A stretch of DNA of 64,000 bases from Lentzea guizhouensis. GTDB lineage: Bacteria; Actinomycetota; Actinomycetes; Mycobacteriales; Pseudonocardiaceae. Positions 28,933 through 37,906 of this stretch are shown here, in pieces. Position numbers and translations under genes: made by a program. Where the stretch lies: contig NZ_CP016793.1 in NCBI RefSeq assembly GCF_001701025.1, positions 5,146,001-5,210,000 of the forward strand. The letters run 5' to 3'. A model generated the notes under the pieces. That model saw nothing but the letters and a program-made list of their open reading frames with translations, was not told the origin of the DNA and ran no database searches. The stretch's first letter is position 1; each line of letters starts with the position of its first letter.

Positions 28933-30236
28933 GCCGACACCACCCGAAGTTCGGCGACGCGGTGGCGGTCCATGCGCATGACCGTCACCCGCCAGCCGTC
29001 GACCCTGATCTCGTCACCGACGTCCGGGATGCGGCCGAGTCGGGTCAGCACGAGGCCGGCGAGGGTCTCGTAGTCGCCTTCCGGCATGTGGAAGCCGGTG
29101 GCCTCGGCCACCTCGTCGTCGCGCAGCAGGCCGGAGACCAGCCAGCTGTCCTTGCCGAGGGACCGCACCGGGGGTGCCTCGCCGCGGTCGTGTTCGTCGC
29201 GGACGTCGCCGACGATCTCCTCGACCACGTCCTCGAGCGTCACCATGCCGGCGGTGCCGCCGTACTCGTCGACGACCAGCGCGGTCTGCAGGCCCGATGC
29301 ACGCAACCGGTCCAGCAGGGCGTCGCCCTCCAACGTCTCCGGCACCGACGTCACCGGGCGGGTCAACGCCGACAGAGGAGTCGTCCCGCGCAGAGGAGCG
29401 GGCACGGCGAAAGCCTGCTTCACGTGCACCATGCCGCGGACCTCGTCCAACGAACCGTCATGCACCGGAAAGCGCGAAAAGCCGGTTTCGCGTGCTTTTT
29501 GCACAAGGTCGAGCACGGTCGCGTCGGCGCGAAGGGCTTCCACCCGCACACGGGGAGTCATCAGCTCACCGGCCGTGCGGTCGCCGAAGCGCAGCGAGCG
29601 GTCCAGCAGGACCGCCGTGCTCTGGTCGAGCGTGCCGTGCTCGGCGGAGGTGCGGACCAGTGCGCCCAGCTCCTCCGGTGAGCGGGCGGAGGCGAGCTCC
29701 TCGACCGGTTCCACGCCGAAGCGGCGCACGAGCCAGTTCGCGGAGCCGTTCATCGCGGTGATCAGCCAGCGGAACACGGTCGAGAACCCGGCCTGCAGGC
29801 CCGCGACCGCGCGCGCCGTCTCCAGCGGCTTCGCGATCGCCAGGTTCTTCGGCACGAGCTCGCCGAACACCATCGACAACGCCGTGGCCAGCGCCAGTGC
29901 GAGACCGAGCGACAGCCAGTCGGCCACCGACGCCGGCACGCCGAGGCCCGTGAGCCCCGGTTCGATCAGCGACGCGATCGCGGGCTCCGCGATGTAACCG
30001 GTGATCAGCGTGGTCAGCGTGATGGCGAGCTGCGCGCCGGAGAGCTGGAACGACAACGTGCGGTGCGCGCGGTCGATCGTCCGCGCCTTCGCGTCGCCGA
30101 CCTCCGCGACGTGCCGCTCGACGGTGCTGCGTTCCAGAGCGGTCAGCGAGAACTCCGCCGCCACCGCGATGAAGGTGCCGGCGGTCAGCGCCACGACGGC
30201 GAGCAGACCGAGCACACTCAGCAGGATTCCGGTCAC
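28929..30236 (-). CDS. CNNM/CorC-type membrane protein with CBS pair and CorC_HlyC domain
   Basis: 435 residues. The transmembrane CNNM domain starts with ILLSVLGLLAVVALTAGTFI and has SGAQLAITLTTLITGYIAEP and FGELVPKNLAIAKPLETARA. The CBS pair has GFSRFPVHDGSLDEVRGMVH and VDEYGGTAGMVTLEDVVEEI; the C-terminal CorC_HlyC domain runs from about 350 (DSWLVSGLLRDDEV, EGDYETLAGLVLTRLGRIP). The family exports divalent cations (Mg/Co) or supports their homeostasis; older databases say hemolysin, which is misleading. Co-transcribed with the shorter paralogue. Confidence 0.88.
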   Translation of the reverse strand: MTGILLSVLGLLAVVALTAGTFIAVAAEFSLTALERSTVERHVAEVGDAKARTIDRAHRTLSFQLSGAQLAITLTTLITGYIAEPAIASLIEPGLTGLGVPASVADWLSLGLALALATALSMVFGELVPKNLAIAKPLETARAVAGLQAGFSTVFRWLITAMNGSANWLVRRFGVEPVEELASARSPEELGALVRTSAEHGTLDQSTAVLLDRSLRFGDRTAGELMTPRVRVEALRADATVLDLVQKARETGFSRFPVHDGSLDEVRGMVHVKQAFAVPAPLRGTTPLSALTRPVTSVPETLEGDALLDRLRASGLQTALVVDEYGGTAGMVTLEDVVEEIVGDVRDEHDRGEAPPVRSLGKDSWLVSGLLRDDEVAEATGFHMPEGDYETLAGLVLTRLGRIPDVGDEIRVDGWRVTVMRMDRHRVAELRVVSA

Positions 30237-30360
30237 CTACGCGCTCCCGGGCAACGGGGGACCGGGTTGGTATGCCAGCCGGGGCCAGACCCCATGGGGA
30301 CGGCTCAACTCCTCATGACTAAGTACGTGAACAGCCAGACCAGGCTAATGGGTGGCCAGA

Positions 30361-31383
30361 CTAATTGTGACCAGTCGACGCCCTGAGCACCACCTGACCG
30401 GCGACACGAACGGTGCGGGCCTCGTCACCACCGGCATCCAGCACGAGACCTGCGGCGATCTCGCCCATCTCCTCCAGCGGCAGCCGCACGGTCGACAGCG
30501 CCGGAACCGTGTCGCGCAGCGTCGGGATGTCGTCGAAACCGGCGATCGAGATGTCCTCCGGCACCCGCACGCCCTGCTCGCGCAGCGCGGCCATCGCACC
30601 CATCGCCATCACGTCGGTCACAGCGAAAACGCAGGTCGCGCGGGCTGACTTGCGCGTGCCCAGCAGCTCCACCGCGGCCTCGTGGCCGCCGTCGCGGGTC
30701 AGCGGGCCGTTGATCACGACGGGTGGCGCGACGCCCGCGTCGGCCAGTCCGGCCTTGAAGCCCGCGAGCCGGTCACGGGCCACCACGAGTTCGGAAGGAC
30801 CACCCAAAACGGCGAACTTCTTGTGCCCGAGCGCCGCCAGTTCCCGTGCCAACGCGCGCGCTCCGGCCCGATTGCCGGGCACGACCGTGTCCGTGCCGAG
30901 CTTCGCCTGCGACACGCACGCCACCCGGCCGCCCTGCTCGGTGAACGCGTCGATCTCCGCCGCCAGCCGCGTCTGCGCCGCACGGTCCGTGGTCCGCGAA
31001 CCGGCCAGCACCACCGCACGGGCCCGGTGCGCGCGCAGCGTGGACAACAGCTCCACCTCGCGGTCCGGCGACCGGTTCGTCGTGCCGAGCACGACGACGA
31101 GGCCGTTCTCCTCGGCCACCCGCGTCACGCCCGCCGCGATGCAGGAGAAGTACGGGTCGGTGATGTCGTGCACCACCAGTCCCACCAGCGAGCTGGTGTT
31201 GCGGGCCAGCGCCTGCGCCGAGGCGTTCGGCACGTAGCCGAGCTGCTCCGCGGTGCGCAGGACGCGGTCGCTCAGGTCCTCGCTCACCTGCCGCGTGCTG
31301 CCGTTGAGCACCCGCGAGGCGGTCGCCAGCGACACACCCGCCTGCTTCGCCACCTCGGCGAGCGTCACCTGTCGGGCGGACAC
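30361..31383 (-). CDS. LacI-family repressor
   Basis: 340 residues. The GTG at 31383 is chosen as it sits 5 bases after GGAGG; a GTG at 31389 is too close. The N-terminal HTH is VTLAEVAKQAGVSLATASRV followed by LNG and the hinge helix. The periplasmic-binding-like domain has VVHDITDPYFSCIAAGV, GLVVVLGTTNRSPDREVELL and DISIAGFDDIPTLR. It is divergent from the Gfo/Idh operon; the typical LacI operator GGAAAGCGCTTTCC lies in front of that operon. The inducer is probably a sugar or polyol. Confidence 0.92.
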   Translation of the reverse strand: MSARQVTLAEVAKQAGVSLATASRVLNGSTRQVSEDLSDRVLRTAEQLGYVPNASAQALARNTSSLVGLVVHDITDPYFSCIAAGVTRVAEENGLVVVLGTTNRSPDREVELLSTLRAHRARAVVLAGSRTTDRAAQTRLAAEIDAFTEQGGRVACVSQAKLGTDTVVPGNRAGARALARELAALGHKKFAVLGGPSELVVARDRLAGFKAGLADAGVAPPVVINGPLTRDGGHEAAVELLGTRKSARATCVFAVTDVMAMGAMAALREQGVRVPEDISIAGFDDIPTLRDTVPALSTVRLPLEEMGEIAAGLVLDAGGDEARTVRVAGQVVLRASTGHN

Positions 31384-31468
31384 GACCACCTCCGTCTAGT
31401 GCATGTGTGGACGGGAGACTAGCTCCCGTGGAGGTTGACGGCCGCGAAGCACCGCCGTTAGCGTGACG

Positions 31469-31482
31469 GGAAAGCGCTTTCC
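31469..31482. promoter_or_regulatory. LacI-type operator before Gfo/Idh operon
   Basis: GGAAAGCGCTTTCC, a perfect 14-bp palindrome with the central CG typical of LacI/GalR sites. A second, partial GCGCTGTTTCC half follows directly. It lies 24 bases before the first gene of the operon. Confidence 0.82.
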
Positions 31483-31505
31483 AGCGCTGTTTCCAGGGAG
31501 GTGCG

Positions 31506-32648
31506 ATGGCGGTTCGGACCATCGGAGTGGCCGTCAACGGCGTCACCGGGAGGATGGGATATCGCCAGCACCTGGTCAGGTCCCTGCTCCCGCTGCGGGA
31601 CGAGGGGGTGCGGTTGCCGGACGGCACCGTGCTGAAGGTCGAGCCGGTGCTGGTCGGGCGCAACGCCGACAAGCTCAAGGAGATCGCGGAACGCCACGAC
31701 CTCGCGCGCTGGACCACGGACCTCGACGGTGCGCTCGCCGATCCGGACGTGCAGATCTACTTCGACTCGCAGGTGACGTCGAAACACGTCGAATCGATCA
31801 CCAAGGCGATCGACGCCGGCAAGCACGTCTACACCGAGAAGCCGGTCAGCGAGACCGTCGAGCAGGCGCTGCGACTGGCCGCGCTCGCCGACGCCAAGGG
31901 CGTGAAGCACGGCGTCGTGGCCGACAAGCTGTACCTGCCCGGCATCCGCAAGCTCAAGCGGCTGATCGACGGCGGCTTCTTCGGCCGCGTCCTCAGCGTG
32001 CGCGGCGAGTTCGGCTACTGGGTGTTCGAGGGCGACTGGCAGCCGGCGCAGCGCCCGAGCTGGAACTACCGGGCGGAGGACGGCGGCGGCATCGTCTCGG
32101 ACATGTTCTGCCACTGGAGCTACCTGCTGCACAACCTCTTCGGCCGCGTCGAGGCCGTCACCGCGCGCGCCGTCACGCACATTCCAACCCGCTGGGACGA
32201 GCAGGGCGCCGAGTACGCCGCCACCGCCGACGACGCCGCGTACGGCATCTTCGAGATCGAGAACGGCGTCATCGCGCAGATCAACTCGTCCTGGTGCGTG
32301 CGGGTGCGCCGCGACGAGCTGGTGGAGTTCCAAGTGGACGGCACCGAGGGCAGTGCGGTCGCGGGGCTGCGCGAGTGCTTCGTGCAGCCCCGCGCCGTCA
32401 CGCCGAAGCCGGTCTGGAACCCGGACCTCCCGGTCACGCACCCGTTCCGCGAGCAGTGGCAGCCGGTGCCGGACAACGAGGAGTTCGACAACGGGTTCAA
32501 GGTGCAGTGGGCGGAGTTCCTGCGGCACGTCCACCAGGGCACGCCGTTCCCGCACGACTTCCGGGCCGGTGCCCGCGGGGTCGCGCTCGCGGCGGCCGGG
32601 CTGCAGTCCTCTTCGGAGGGTCGCAGGGTGGAGCTGACGGATGTCTAG
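31506..32648 (+). CDS. Gfo/Idh/MocA-family oxidoreductase
   Basis: A 380-residue NAD(P)-dependent sugar/polyol dehydrogenase. The N-terminal Rossmann fold begins TIGVAVNGVTGRMGYRQHLV, followed by IDAGKHVYTEKPVSE, which holds the EKP lysine of the family. The C-terminal half contains GGGIVSDMFCHWSYLLHNLF, the equivalent of the catalytic histidine region. Start ATG has a GGGAGG seven bases upstream. First gene of a three-gene operon under the LacI repressor. Confidence 0.9.
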   Translation: MAVRTIGVAVNGVTGRMGYRQHLVRSLLPLRDEGVRLPDGTVLKVEPVLVGRNADKLKEIAERHDLARWTTDLDGALADPDVQIYFDSQVTSKHVESITKAIDAGKHVYTEKPVSETVEQALRLAALADAKGVKHGVVADKLYLPGIRKLKRLIDGGFFGRVLSVRGEFGYWVFEGDWQPAQRPSWNYRAEDGGGIVSDMFCHWSYLLHNLFGRVEAVTARAVTHIPTRWDEQGAEYAATADDAAYGIFEIENGVIAQINSSWCVRVRRDELVEFQVDGTEGSAVAGLRECFVQPRAVTPKPVWNPDLPVTHPFREQWQPVPDNEEFDNGFKVQWAEFLRHVHQGTPFPHDFRAGARGVALAAAGLQSSSEGRRVELTDV

Positions 32649-33669
32649 CCGGCATGAACGGGTTGTGTTCGCCGCGGCACACGTTGTGGCGGAAGATGAA
32701 CGCACGGTGGACTGGGACGCGACTCTCGCGTTCCGGCACCACCTGTGGTCGCACGGCCTGGGCGTCGCCGAGGCCATGGACACCGCCCAGCGCGGCATGG
32801 GCCTGGACTGGCCGACCGCCGCGGAGCTGATCCGCCGCAGCGCCGCCGAGAAGACCGGCCGGATCTGCGCGGGAGTGGCCACCGACCACCTGACCGGCGA
32901 ACCGGGCCTCGACGACGTGCTCAAGGCCTACCTCGAACAGCTGGAAACTGTTCAGGAAGCGGGCGCACAGCCCGTGTTGATGTGTTCGCGCCAACTCGCT
33001 GCGTGCGCGCGCGGCCCGGAGGACTACGCGAAGGTCTACGGCACGCTGCTGGACAACGTCAGCGAGCCCGTGGTCCTGCACTGGCTCGGCACCGCGTTCG
33101 ACCCGGCGCTGGCCGGGTACTGGGGCGCGGCCGAGGTCCCGCAGGCCACGCGCAACTTCCTGGAGATCATCCGCGCTCGCCCGGACAAGGTCGACGGCGT
33201 GAAGGTCTCGCTGCTCGACGCCGACCACGAGATCGGGCTGCGCCGCGCGCTGCCGGCGGGCGTCCGCTGCTACACCGGCGACGACTTCAACTACCCGGAC
33301 CTGATCGCGGGCGACGAACAGGGCCACAGCGACGCGCTGCTCGGCATCTTCGACCCGATCGCGCCGGTGGCGGCGCGCGCGTTGCGTTCGTTGGCCGCCG
33401 GTGACACCGCCGAGTTCCACCGGATCATGGCGCCCACGGTTCCGTTGTCGCGTCACCTGTTCAGCGCGCCGACCTACTACTACAAGACCGGCGTGGTGTT
33501 CCTGGCGTGGCTGGCCGGGCACCAAGAGCAGTTCGTGCTGCTCGACGGCCTGCAGACGGCTCGCAGCGTCGAGCACCTGGCCGAGGCCAAACGGCTCGCG
33601 GAGGTCGCCGGCGTGATCGAGCCCGAGTTCGCGGAACGGCGGTGGCAGCAGTGGCTCGCCTCTCGCTGA
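32641..33669 (+). CDS. DUF993 family protein
   Basis: 342 residues; the ATG overlaps the previous stop by 8 bases. It is a TIM-barrel-like protein of the DUF993 family (HERVVFAAAHVVAEDERTVD, GLGVAEAMDTAQRGMGLDW, VKVSLLDADHEIGLRRAL, FSAPTYYYKTGVVFLAWLAG). DUF993 members resemble dihydrodipicolinate synthase/N-acetylneuraminate lyase enzymes and are found with Gfo/Idh dehydrogenases and sugar isomerases, so an aldolase step in a sugar-acid or polyol pathway is plausible. Confidence 0.85.
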   Translation: MSSRHERVVFAAAHVVAEDERTVDWDATLAFRHHLWSHGLGVAEAMDTAQRGMGLDWPTAAELIRRSAAEKTGRICAGVATDHLTGEPGLDDVLKAYLEQLETVQEAGAQPVLMCSRQLAACARGPEDYAKVYGTLLDNVSEPVVLHWLGTAFDPALAGYWGAAEVPQATRNFLEIIRARPDKVDGVKVSLLDADHEIGLRRALPAGVRCYTGDDFNYPDLIAGDEQGHSDALLGIFDPIAPVAARALRSLAAGDTAEFHRIMAPTVPLSRHLFSAPTYYYKTGVVFLAWLAGHQEQFVLLDGLQTARSVEHLAEAKRLAEVAGVIEPEFAERRWQQWLASR

Positions 33670-34457
33670 ACCAGGCCACGATCAAGCGCGCGACCGTCGT
33701 CGAGGCGGTCGAAGGCTGTGTGCGGCACGGCATCGAGTCCATCGGGCTGTGGCGTGAACCGGTCGCCGACCACGGCCTGGAACGCACCGCGAAGCTCGTC
33801 GCGGACGCGGGGCTGCGCGTGTCGTCGTTGTGCCGTGGCGGGTTGCTGACGGCGTTGGACAACCGTGCCGCGTTGGACGACAACCGCCGTGCGATCGACG
33901 AGGCCTCGGCGTTGCGCACGGACACGTTGGTCATGGTCGTCGGGGGAGTGGCGGGCGACAAAGACCTGATCGGCGCACGTCAGCGCGTGGCCGACGCGAT
34001 CGCGGAACTGTCCGGGTACGCCGCCGAGGCGGGCGTGACGCTGGCGTTGGAACCGATGCACCCGGTGTTCTGCGCGGATCGCGGCGTGTTGTCGACGTTG
34101 GCGCAGGCGTTGGACATCGCCGAGAAGCACGAGTCGGTGGGTGTCGTCGTCGACGCGCTGCACGTCTGGTGGGACCCGGACGTCGATGCGCAGATCGCGC
34201 GCGCGGGTGCACTCATCGCGTCGTACCAGGTGTGTGACTGGCTCACCCCGGTACCGGCCGACGTGCTGCTGGGGCGTGGTTATCCGGGGGACGGCTCGAT
34301 CGACCTCGACCGGCTGACCAGGCAGGTCGCCGCGACGGGGTATGCGCGGGACGTCGAGGTGGAGATCTTCAACGCCGACATCTGGGCGGCGGACTTCGAC
34401 GACGTGATCGAGGAGGTGGCGCGCAGGTACCACTCCATTGTGGAACCGGCGCTCTGA
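33651..34457 (+). CDS. Sugar phosphate isomerase/epimerase (xylose isomerase-like TIM barrel)
   Basis: 268 residues from the GTG at 33651, overlapping the DUF993 end by 19 bases. AP-endonuclease-2/xylose-isomerase-like TIM barrel: CVRHGIESIGLWREPVADHG, LALEPMHPVFCADRGVLSTL with the metal glutamate, VGVVVDALHVWWDPDVDAQI, and C-terminal VEIFNADIWAADFDDVIEEV. Third gene of the LacI-regulated operon. With the dehydrogenase and the DUF993 protein it suggests oxidation, isomerisation and cleavage of a sugar or inositol-like compound; there is no dedicated transporter next to it. Confidence 0.85.
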   Translation: MARLSLNQATIKRATVVEAVEGCVRHGIESIGLWREPVADHGLERTAKLVADAGLRVSSLCRGGLLTALDNRAALDDNRRAIDEASALRTDTLVMVVGGVAGDKDLIGARQRVADAIAELSGYAAEAGVTLALEPMHPVFCADRGVLSTLAQALDIAEKHESVGVVVDALHVWWDPDVDAQIARAGALIASYQVCDWLTPVPADVLLGRGYPGDGSIDLDRLTRQVAATGYARDVEVEIFNADIWAADFDDVIEEVARRYHSIVEPAL

Positions 34458-34567
34458 GAAACGCGGGGAAGCCGGTCGTCGACGGCGGCGACGACCGACC
34501 CCGGCGTGTGTACGTGTATATCCGAGAACCGGTGCCCGGTGGCCCGGTTTCGGAAAATCCTCAGGAA

Positions 34568-35602
34568 TCAGCCGCCGTTGAAGAACCTGTAAACCTTTGC
34601 ACGGTGTTTCGGCTTGCTGGTCGTGATCTTGATGACCGCGTCGAACATGGACCTGCCGAGCTCGGCGCGGGCTGCGACGGCCGGGTGCGTGGTGCTGAAG
34701 TCCTGGTCGTTCTGGGCCTTGTCGCCGGTGAACGTGCCGGAGGCGAACATCGAGTAGACCAGGATCGCCCGGTTGTCCTCGCTGAACATGATCCCGGCCT
34801 CGTTGCGGCCGTCCTCGAACCAGCCGGCCTTGGTCGCGACGCGCAACCGCTCGTTGGTGGTGAGGTTGAGCCGCACGCCGTCGGTGAAGCTCGCCGTCGC
34901 CCGCAGGATGTTGAGCAGGTACGCGGTCGAGGCGGGCGAGAGCAGCTCACCGTCGACCAGCTTCTGCAGCAACGTGTGCGTCTCGCGCGCCGTCGTGGTG
35001 CCGAGGAAGAACCGGTTCGGGTTGGTGACCGGCACGACCTGCGTGTGCACGAAGCCCTTGGAGCGCAGGATCTCGTTGAGCTCCAGCGCCGGCACGACCA
35101 GCCCGCACAGCCGCACGGCCGTGTTGTCCGAGACGGTCAGCAGGTTCGCGAGCGCGTGCCCGACGGTGACCTCGCTCGGGTACGCCCCGTCGAGCGCGAA
35201 GATGCCGTCGGTGTCCTGGATGACGATGGCGGCCGACACGGTGACCGTCTGGTCGAGCTTGACCAGCCCGCGGTCCACCTTATCGAGCACCGCCACGGCC
35301 ACGGCGATCTTGTTGACGCTGTAGGCCTCGACGACCCTGTCCGCGTCCTCGTCGACGGCGGGCCTGGTGTTGCCGTCCAGGTCAGCGACCGTGATGTAGG
35401 ACGACCAGGTGCCGCGTGCCTTCCTCACCTGCCTGCGGTAGATCTGCGCCACGCGCTTGCGCGACCGTTCGGCGGTGGTCGGGAAACGCTCGATCTCGAC
35501 CTCCGGCTCCTCCTGCGCCTGCGCTGCGCCGTTGGACCCGAGCACGGCCGTCGCGGCCGCGACGGTTCCCAGCCCGAACACGGACCTGCGGTTCAAAGTC
35601 AT
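34568..35602 (-). CDS. Secreted class A beta-lactamase-like serine hydrolase
   Basis: 344 residues if started at the ATG at 35602, giving a twin-arginine signal (NRRSVFGLGTVAAATAV, then AAQAQ). Active-site motifs of the beta-lactamase/DD-peptidase fold: SVNK in EAYSVNKIAVAVAVL (Ser-x-x-Lys), SDN in LLTVSDNTAVRL, and a KAG in ATKAGWFEDG in place of KTG. The family's E166 equivalent is not obvious, so carbapenemase-type activity should not be assumed; it could be a peptidase or an intrinsic lactamase. It is exported. Nothing adjacent suggests induction. Confidence 0.82.
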   Translation of the reverse strand: MTLNRRSVFGLGTVAAATAVLGSNGAAQAQEEPEVEIERFPTTAERSRKRVAQIYRRQVRKARGTWSSYITVADLDGNTRPAVDEDADRVVEAYSVNKIAVAVAVLDKVDRGLVKLDQTVTVSAAIVIQDTDGIFALDGAYPSEVTVGHALANLLTVSDNTAVRLCGLVVPALELNEILRSKGFVHTQVVPVTNPNRFFLGTTTARETHTLLQKLVDGELLSPASTAYLLNILRATASFTDGVRLNLTTNERLRVATKAGWFEDGRNEAGIMFSEDNRAILVYSMFASGTFTGDKAQNDQDFSTTHPAVAARAELGRSMFDAVIKITTSKPKHRAKVYRFFNGG

Positions 35603-35654
35603 GCGACCCATCAAAACAGGCGCCGCTGACATCTCCCTGACTAGGGTTCCGATC

Positions 35655-36335
35655 ATGGAACAGGTCTTCGTGGTGACCGGCGCTTCCCGCGGCATCGGTG
35701 CGGCAACGGCTTCGTTGGCACTAGACGCCGGCTATCGCGTCGTGCGTGCCTCACGATCGGCTGAAGAATCTGTCGGCGATCGCGGCTGGGACGCTAGATG
35801 TGACGTCTCCTCCTGGGATTCCGTGCAGGACCTCATGTCGCGAGTGGAATCGCGCTGGGGCCGCATCGACGTGGTCTTCGCGAACGCCGGAGTCTCGGTG
35901 GACACGTCGTTCACCACAACGGCGGGCGCCGGTCCGTCCGAATGGGCCGACATGGTCGTCACGAACGTCTGCGGCCCCGCCTTCACCGCGCGCGCCGCGA
36001 TGCCGGCGCTGATCCGCTCCGGCGGGCACCTGGTGCTGACGGGCTCCGCCGCCGGGCGTGGCGTGCGGCCCGAGAACCTGTACTCGGCGACGAAGTGGGC
36101 GGTCACGGGGCTGGCGCAGGCGATCAGGGCCGAGGCGGTGGAGACCGGGGTGCGGGTGACCGTGGTGCAGCCGGGGCTGGTCGACACCGGCGCGATCCCG
36201 GCGTCGCGGGTGGACGATCCGAAGCTGGAGCCGGCGGACGTGGGGCGGGCGGTGTTGTACGCGGTGTCGCAGCCGTCCAGTGTGGACGTGAACGAGATCC
36301 TGCTGAGGCCGACGGGGCAGGCCGCGCACCGCTGA
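35655..36335 (+). CDS. Short-chain dehydrogenase/reductase
   Basis: 226 residues from the ATG at 35655. Cofactor motif VFVVTGASRGIGAATASLAL, FANAGVSVD in the NNAG position, serine in LVLTGSAAGRGVRP, and Tyr-x3-Lys in LYSATKWAVTG. The C-terminus VTVVQPGLVDTGAIPASRVD fits classical SDRs. Divergent from the beta-lactamase-like gene with a 52-bp gap. Substrate unknown. Confidence 0.88.
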   Translation: MEQVFVVTGASRGIGAATASLALDAGYRVVRASRSAEESVGDRGWDARCDVSSWDSVQDLMSRVESRWGRIDVVFANAGVSVDTSFTTTAGAGPSEWADMVVTNVCGPAFTARAAMPALIRSGGHLVLTGSAAGRGVRPENLYSATKWAVTGLAQAIRAEAVETGVRVTVVQPGLVDTGAIPASRVDDPKLEPADVGRAVLYAVSQPSSVDVNEILLRPTGQAAHR

Positions 36336-36358
36336 CGCGCAGGTGTCGCTGAGGGTCC

Positions 36359-36448
36359 GCTGCTGGAAGGTGCGCTGCTGGAAGGTGCGCTGCTGGGAGA
36401 TGTGCCGCTGGGAGATGTGCTGCTGGTGTGTGATCGCTGGTGTGTGAC
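36359..36448. repeat. Six tandem 15-bp repeats
   Basis: Head-to-tail units with core GCTGCTGGAAGGTGC: two identical copies, then GCTGCTGGGAGATGT and GCCGCTGGGAGATGT, then two GCTGGTGTGTGA-type units. It starts 23 bases after the SDR stop. The period is a multiple of three but both-strand reading gives only simple AAHLP-type repeats, so I treat it as non-coding. It fills the 382-bp gap (36336–36717) with the promoter of the next gene; nothing else is evident there. Confidence 0.78.
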
Positions 36449-36717
36449 CGCCGGCGCTGCCGAGGCGCGCAAGCCTTCAAGATCATCGACCGCGCAGGCC
36501 CCACCCGCCCAGGGGGCACCAACCGGCCGGATTGTCGAGGCTAGTCGCTGAAACGCCCTGTCAACCCACCGTTCGGCGATCTGTGGACAACTCGGCTCGG
36601 CACCCGGCGTGTCCCGGCGGACTGCGCCGGGCGGGTTCGACGGGCCGCGCGGTCCCGCCCGGCTGGCATCATCCGGCTCAGGACCGGGCGATCGGAACCA
36701 CCGAGGAGGACCCCGCC

Positions 36718-37319
36718 GTGGAACGAGTCGTGCTGTTCGCCGCCGGTGGTGGCGGCGACCCGGAGCGCCACCGCCCGCTGCTCGACGCGCTGGGCGACCG
36801 GGTGATCGCGCCTCGGTTCGACCGGCTGGTCCCCGCGACGGCCACCCTCGACGACCACCTGGCGCGCCCACGCGACTGGCGGCGCTGGCTGACGTCGGGC
36901 CGGACGCCGAGGTGGTCGGGGTCGGGCATTCGATCGGCGCGTGGGCCCTGCTGTGCCTGGCGGGTGCGACGCCGTGGGGCCGCGACCGGCAGCCGATCGA
37001 GGTGCCGCGCGAGCCGAGGATCAGCCGTCTCGTGCTCTACGCGCCGGCTGCGGGCTGGTTCGCGGCGCCCGGTGCGCTGGACGGGGTCGTCGCGCCGATG
37101 CTGGTGTACGCGGGGTCGGCGGACACCGTCACGCCGGTCGCCCAGGTCGAGGTGCTGAGGCAGGCGGCAGCGGTGGACCTGCGGGTGGTGCCGGGCGCGG
37201 GGCACTTCAGTTTCATGCACACGTTGCCACCGGGAGCGGCGGAAGAGCCGGACTTCGACCGGAGCGCGTTTCTGGCCGAGATGGTCGCGGAGACGTCAGC
37301 CTTTGTTGAGCACCGCTGA
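36718..37319 (+). pseudogene. Alpha/beta hydrolase, one frameshift
   Basis: Starts at a GTG at 36718 with GAGGAGGA upstream: ERVVLFAAGGGGDPERHRPL. The sense moves frame at about 36867 (DDHLARP to ATRLAALADVG), then the nucleophile elbow GVGHSIGAWALLCLAG and the histidine in VVPGAGHFSFMH appear, ending at 37319. A missing G in GCGCGCCCACG would explain the shift. Intact length is about 200 residues. The nucleophile is G-H-S-I-G. Substrate unknown. Confidence 0.72.
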
Positions 37320-37399
37320 ACAACGCCGTGATCAGGCACAGCCGCGCGGGCTCTGCGGGTACGTCGACGTGGTGGCGGGCGTTGGGACCGTGGACGGGT

Positions 37400-37906
37400 T
37401 CAGGCTGGAAGGCCGAGGTGGATGCGGTGCCGTTCGCGATCGATCTCGGTCACCACGACGGTGACCTCGTCGTCGACCTCGAACGGCCCCGGCGCGACGC
37501 TCTGGTGCAGCAGCCCTTCCAGCCCGTCGGCGACCTCGACGAACACCCCGAACGGCACCACCGTCGTCACTCGTGCGCGGATCAGGCCGCCGGGCACGGT
37601 GAGGGTCTGGAACGGGTCGGGCCGCGTCGCCTTCAACGACAGCCGCGCCTCCAGGTTCGTCGTGTCGAACTGGAGGAACTCGCAGGTGACGCGCTCGCCG
37701 ACCTGGACGACGTCGGTGAACGCGTCGAAGCGCCGCCAGGACAGCTCTGCGGCGGAGATGAACCCGACGCCGGGGAAGACCGGGTGCGGCGGGCCGTCGT
37801 CCAGCGCGACGAACACGCCGAACCGTTCGACCGCCGCGACCGTCCCGGACAGCGTCGTGCCGCGCTCCAGCCCGGCCAGGAAGCCGGTGAGCTCCGGCGA
37901 GTTCAC
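37400..37906 (-). CDS. S1 RNA-binding domain protein
   Basis: 168 residues from the GTG at 37906, overlapping the stop of the hydrolase gene (GTGA). Two S1 OB-fold domains: LSGTVAAVERFGVFVALDDG, then LIRARVTTVVPFGVFVEVAD, with GLEGLLHQSV and DEVTVVVTEIDRERHRIHLG in the second. It looks like a short S1-type translation or RNA-turnover accessory protein rather than ribosomal protein S1, which has four or more domains. Confidence 0.85.
   Translation of the reverse strand: MNSPELTGFLAGLERGTTLSGTVAAVERFGVFVALDDGPPHPVFPGVGFISAAELSWRRFDAFTDVVQVGERVTCEFLQFDTTNLEARLSLKATRPDPFQTLTVPGGLIRARVTTVVPFGVFVEVADGLEGLLHQSVAPGPFEVDDEVTVVVTEIDRERHRIHLGLPA

Noticed and set aside
28929..30236. CNNM/CorC gene called a hemolysin
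   Set aside because: The name is historical; the domains are ion-transport related and no toxin motif is present.
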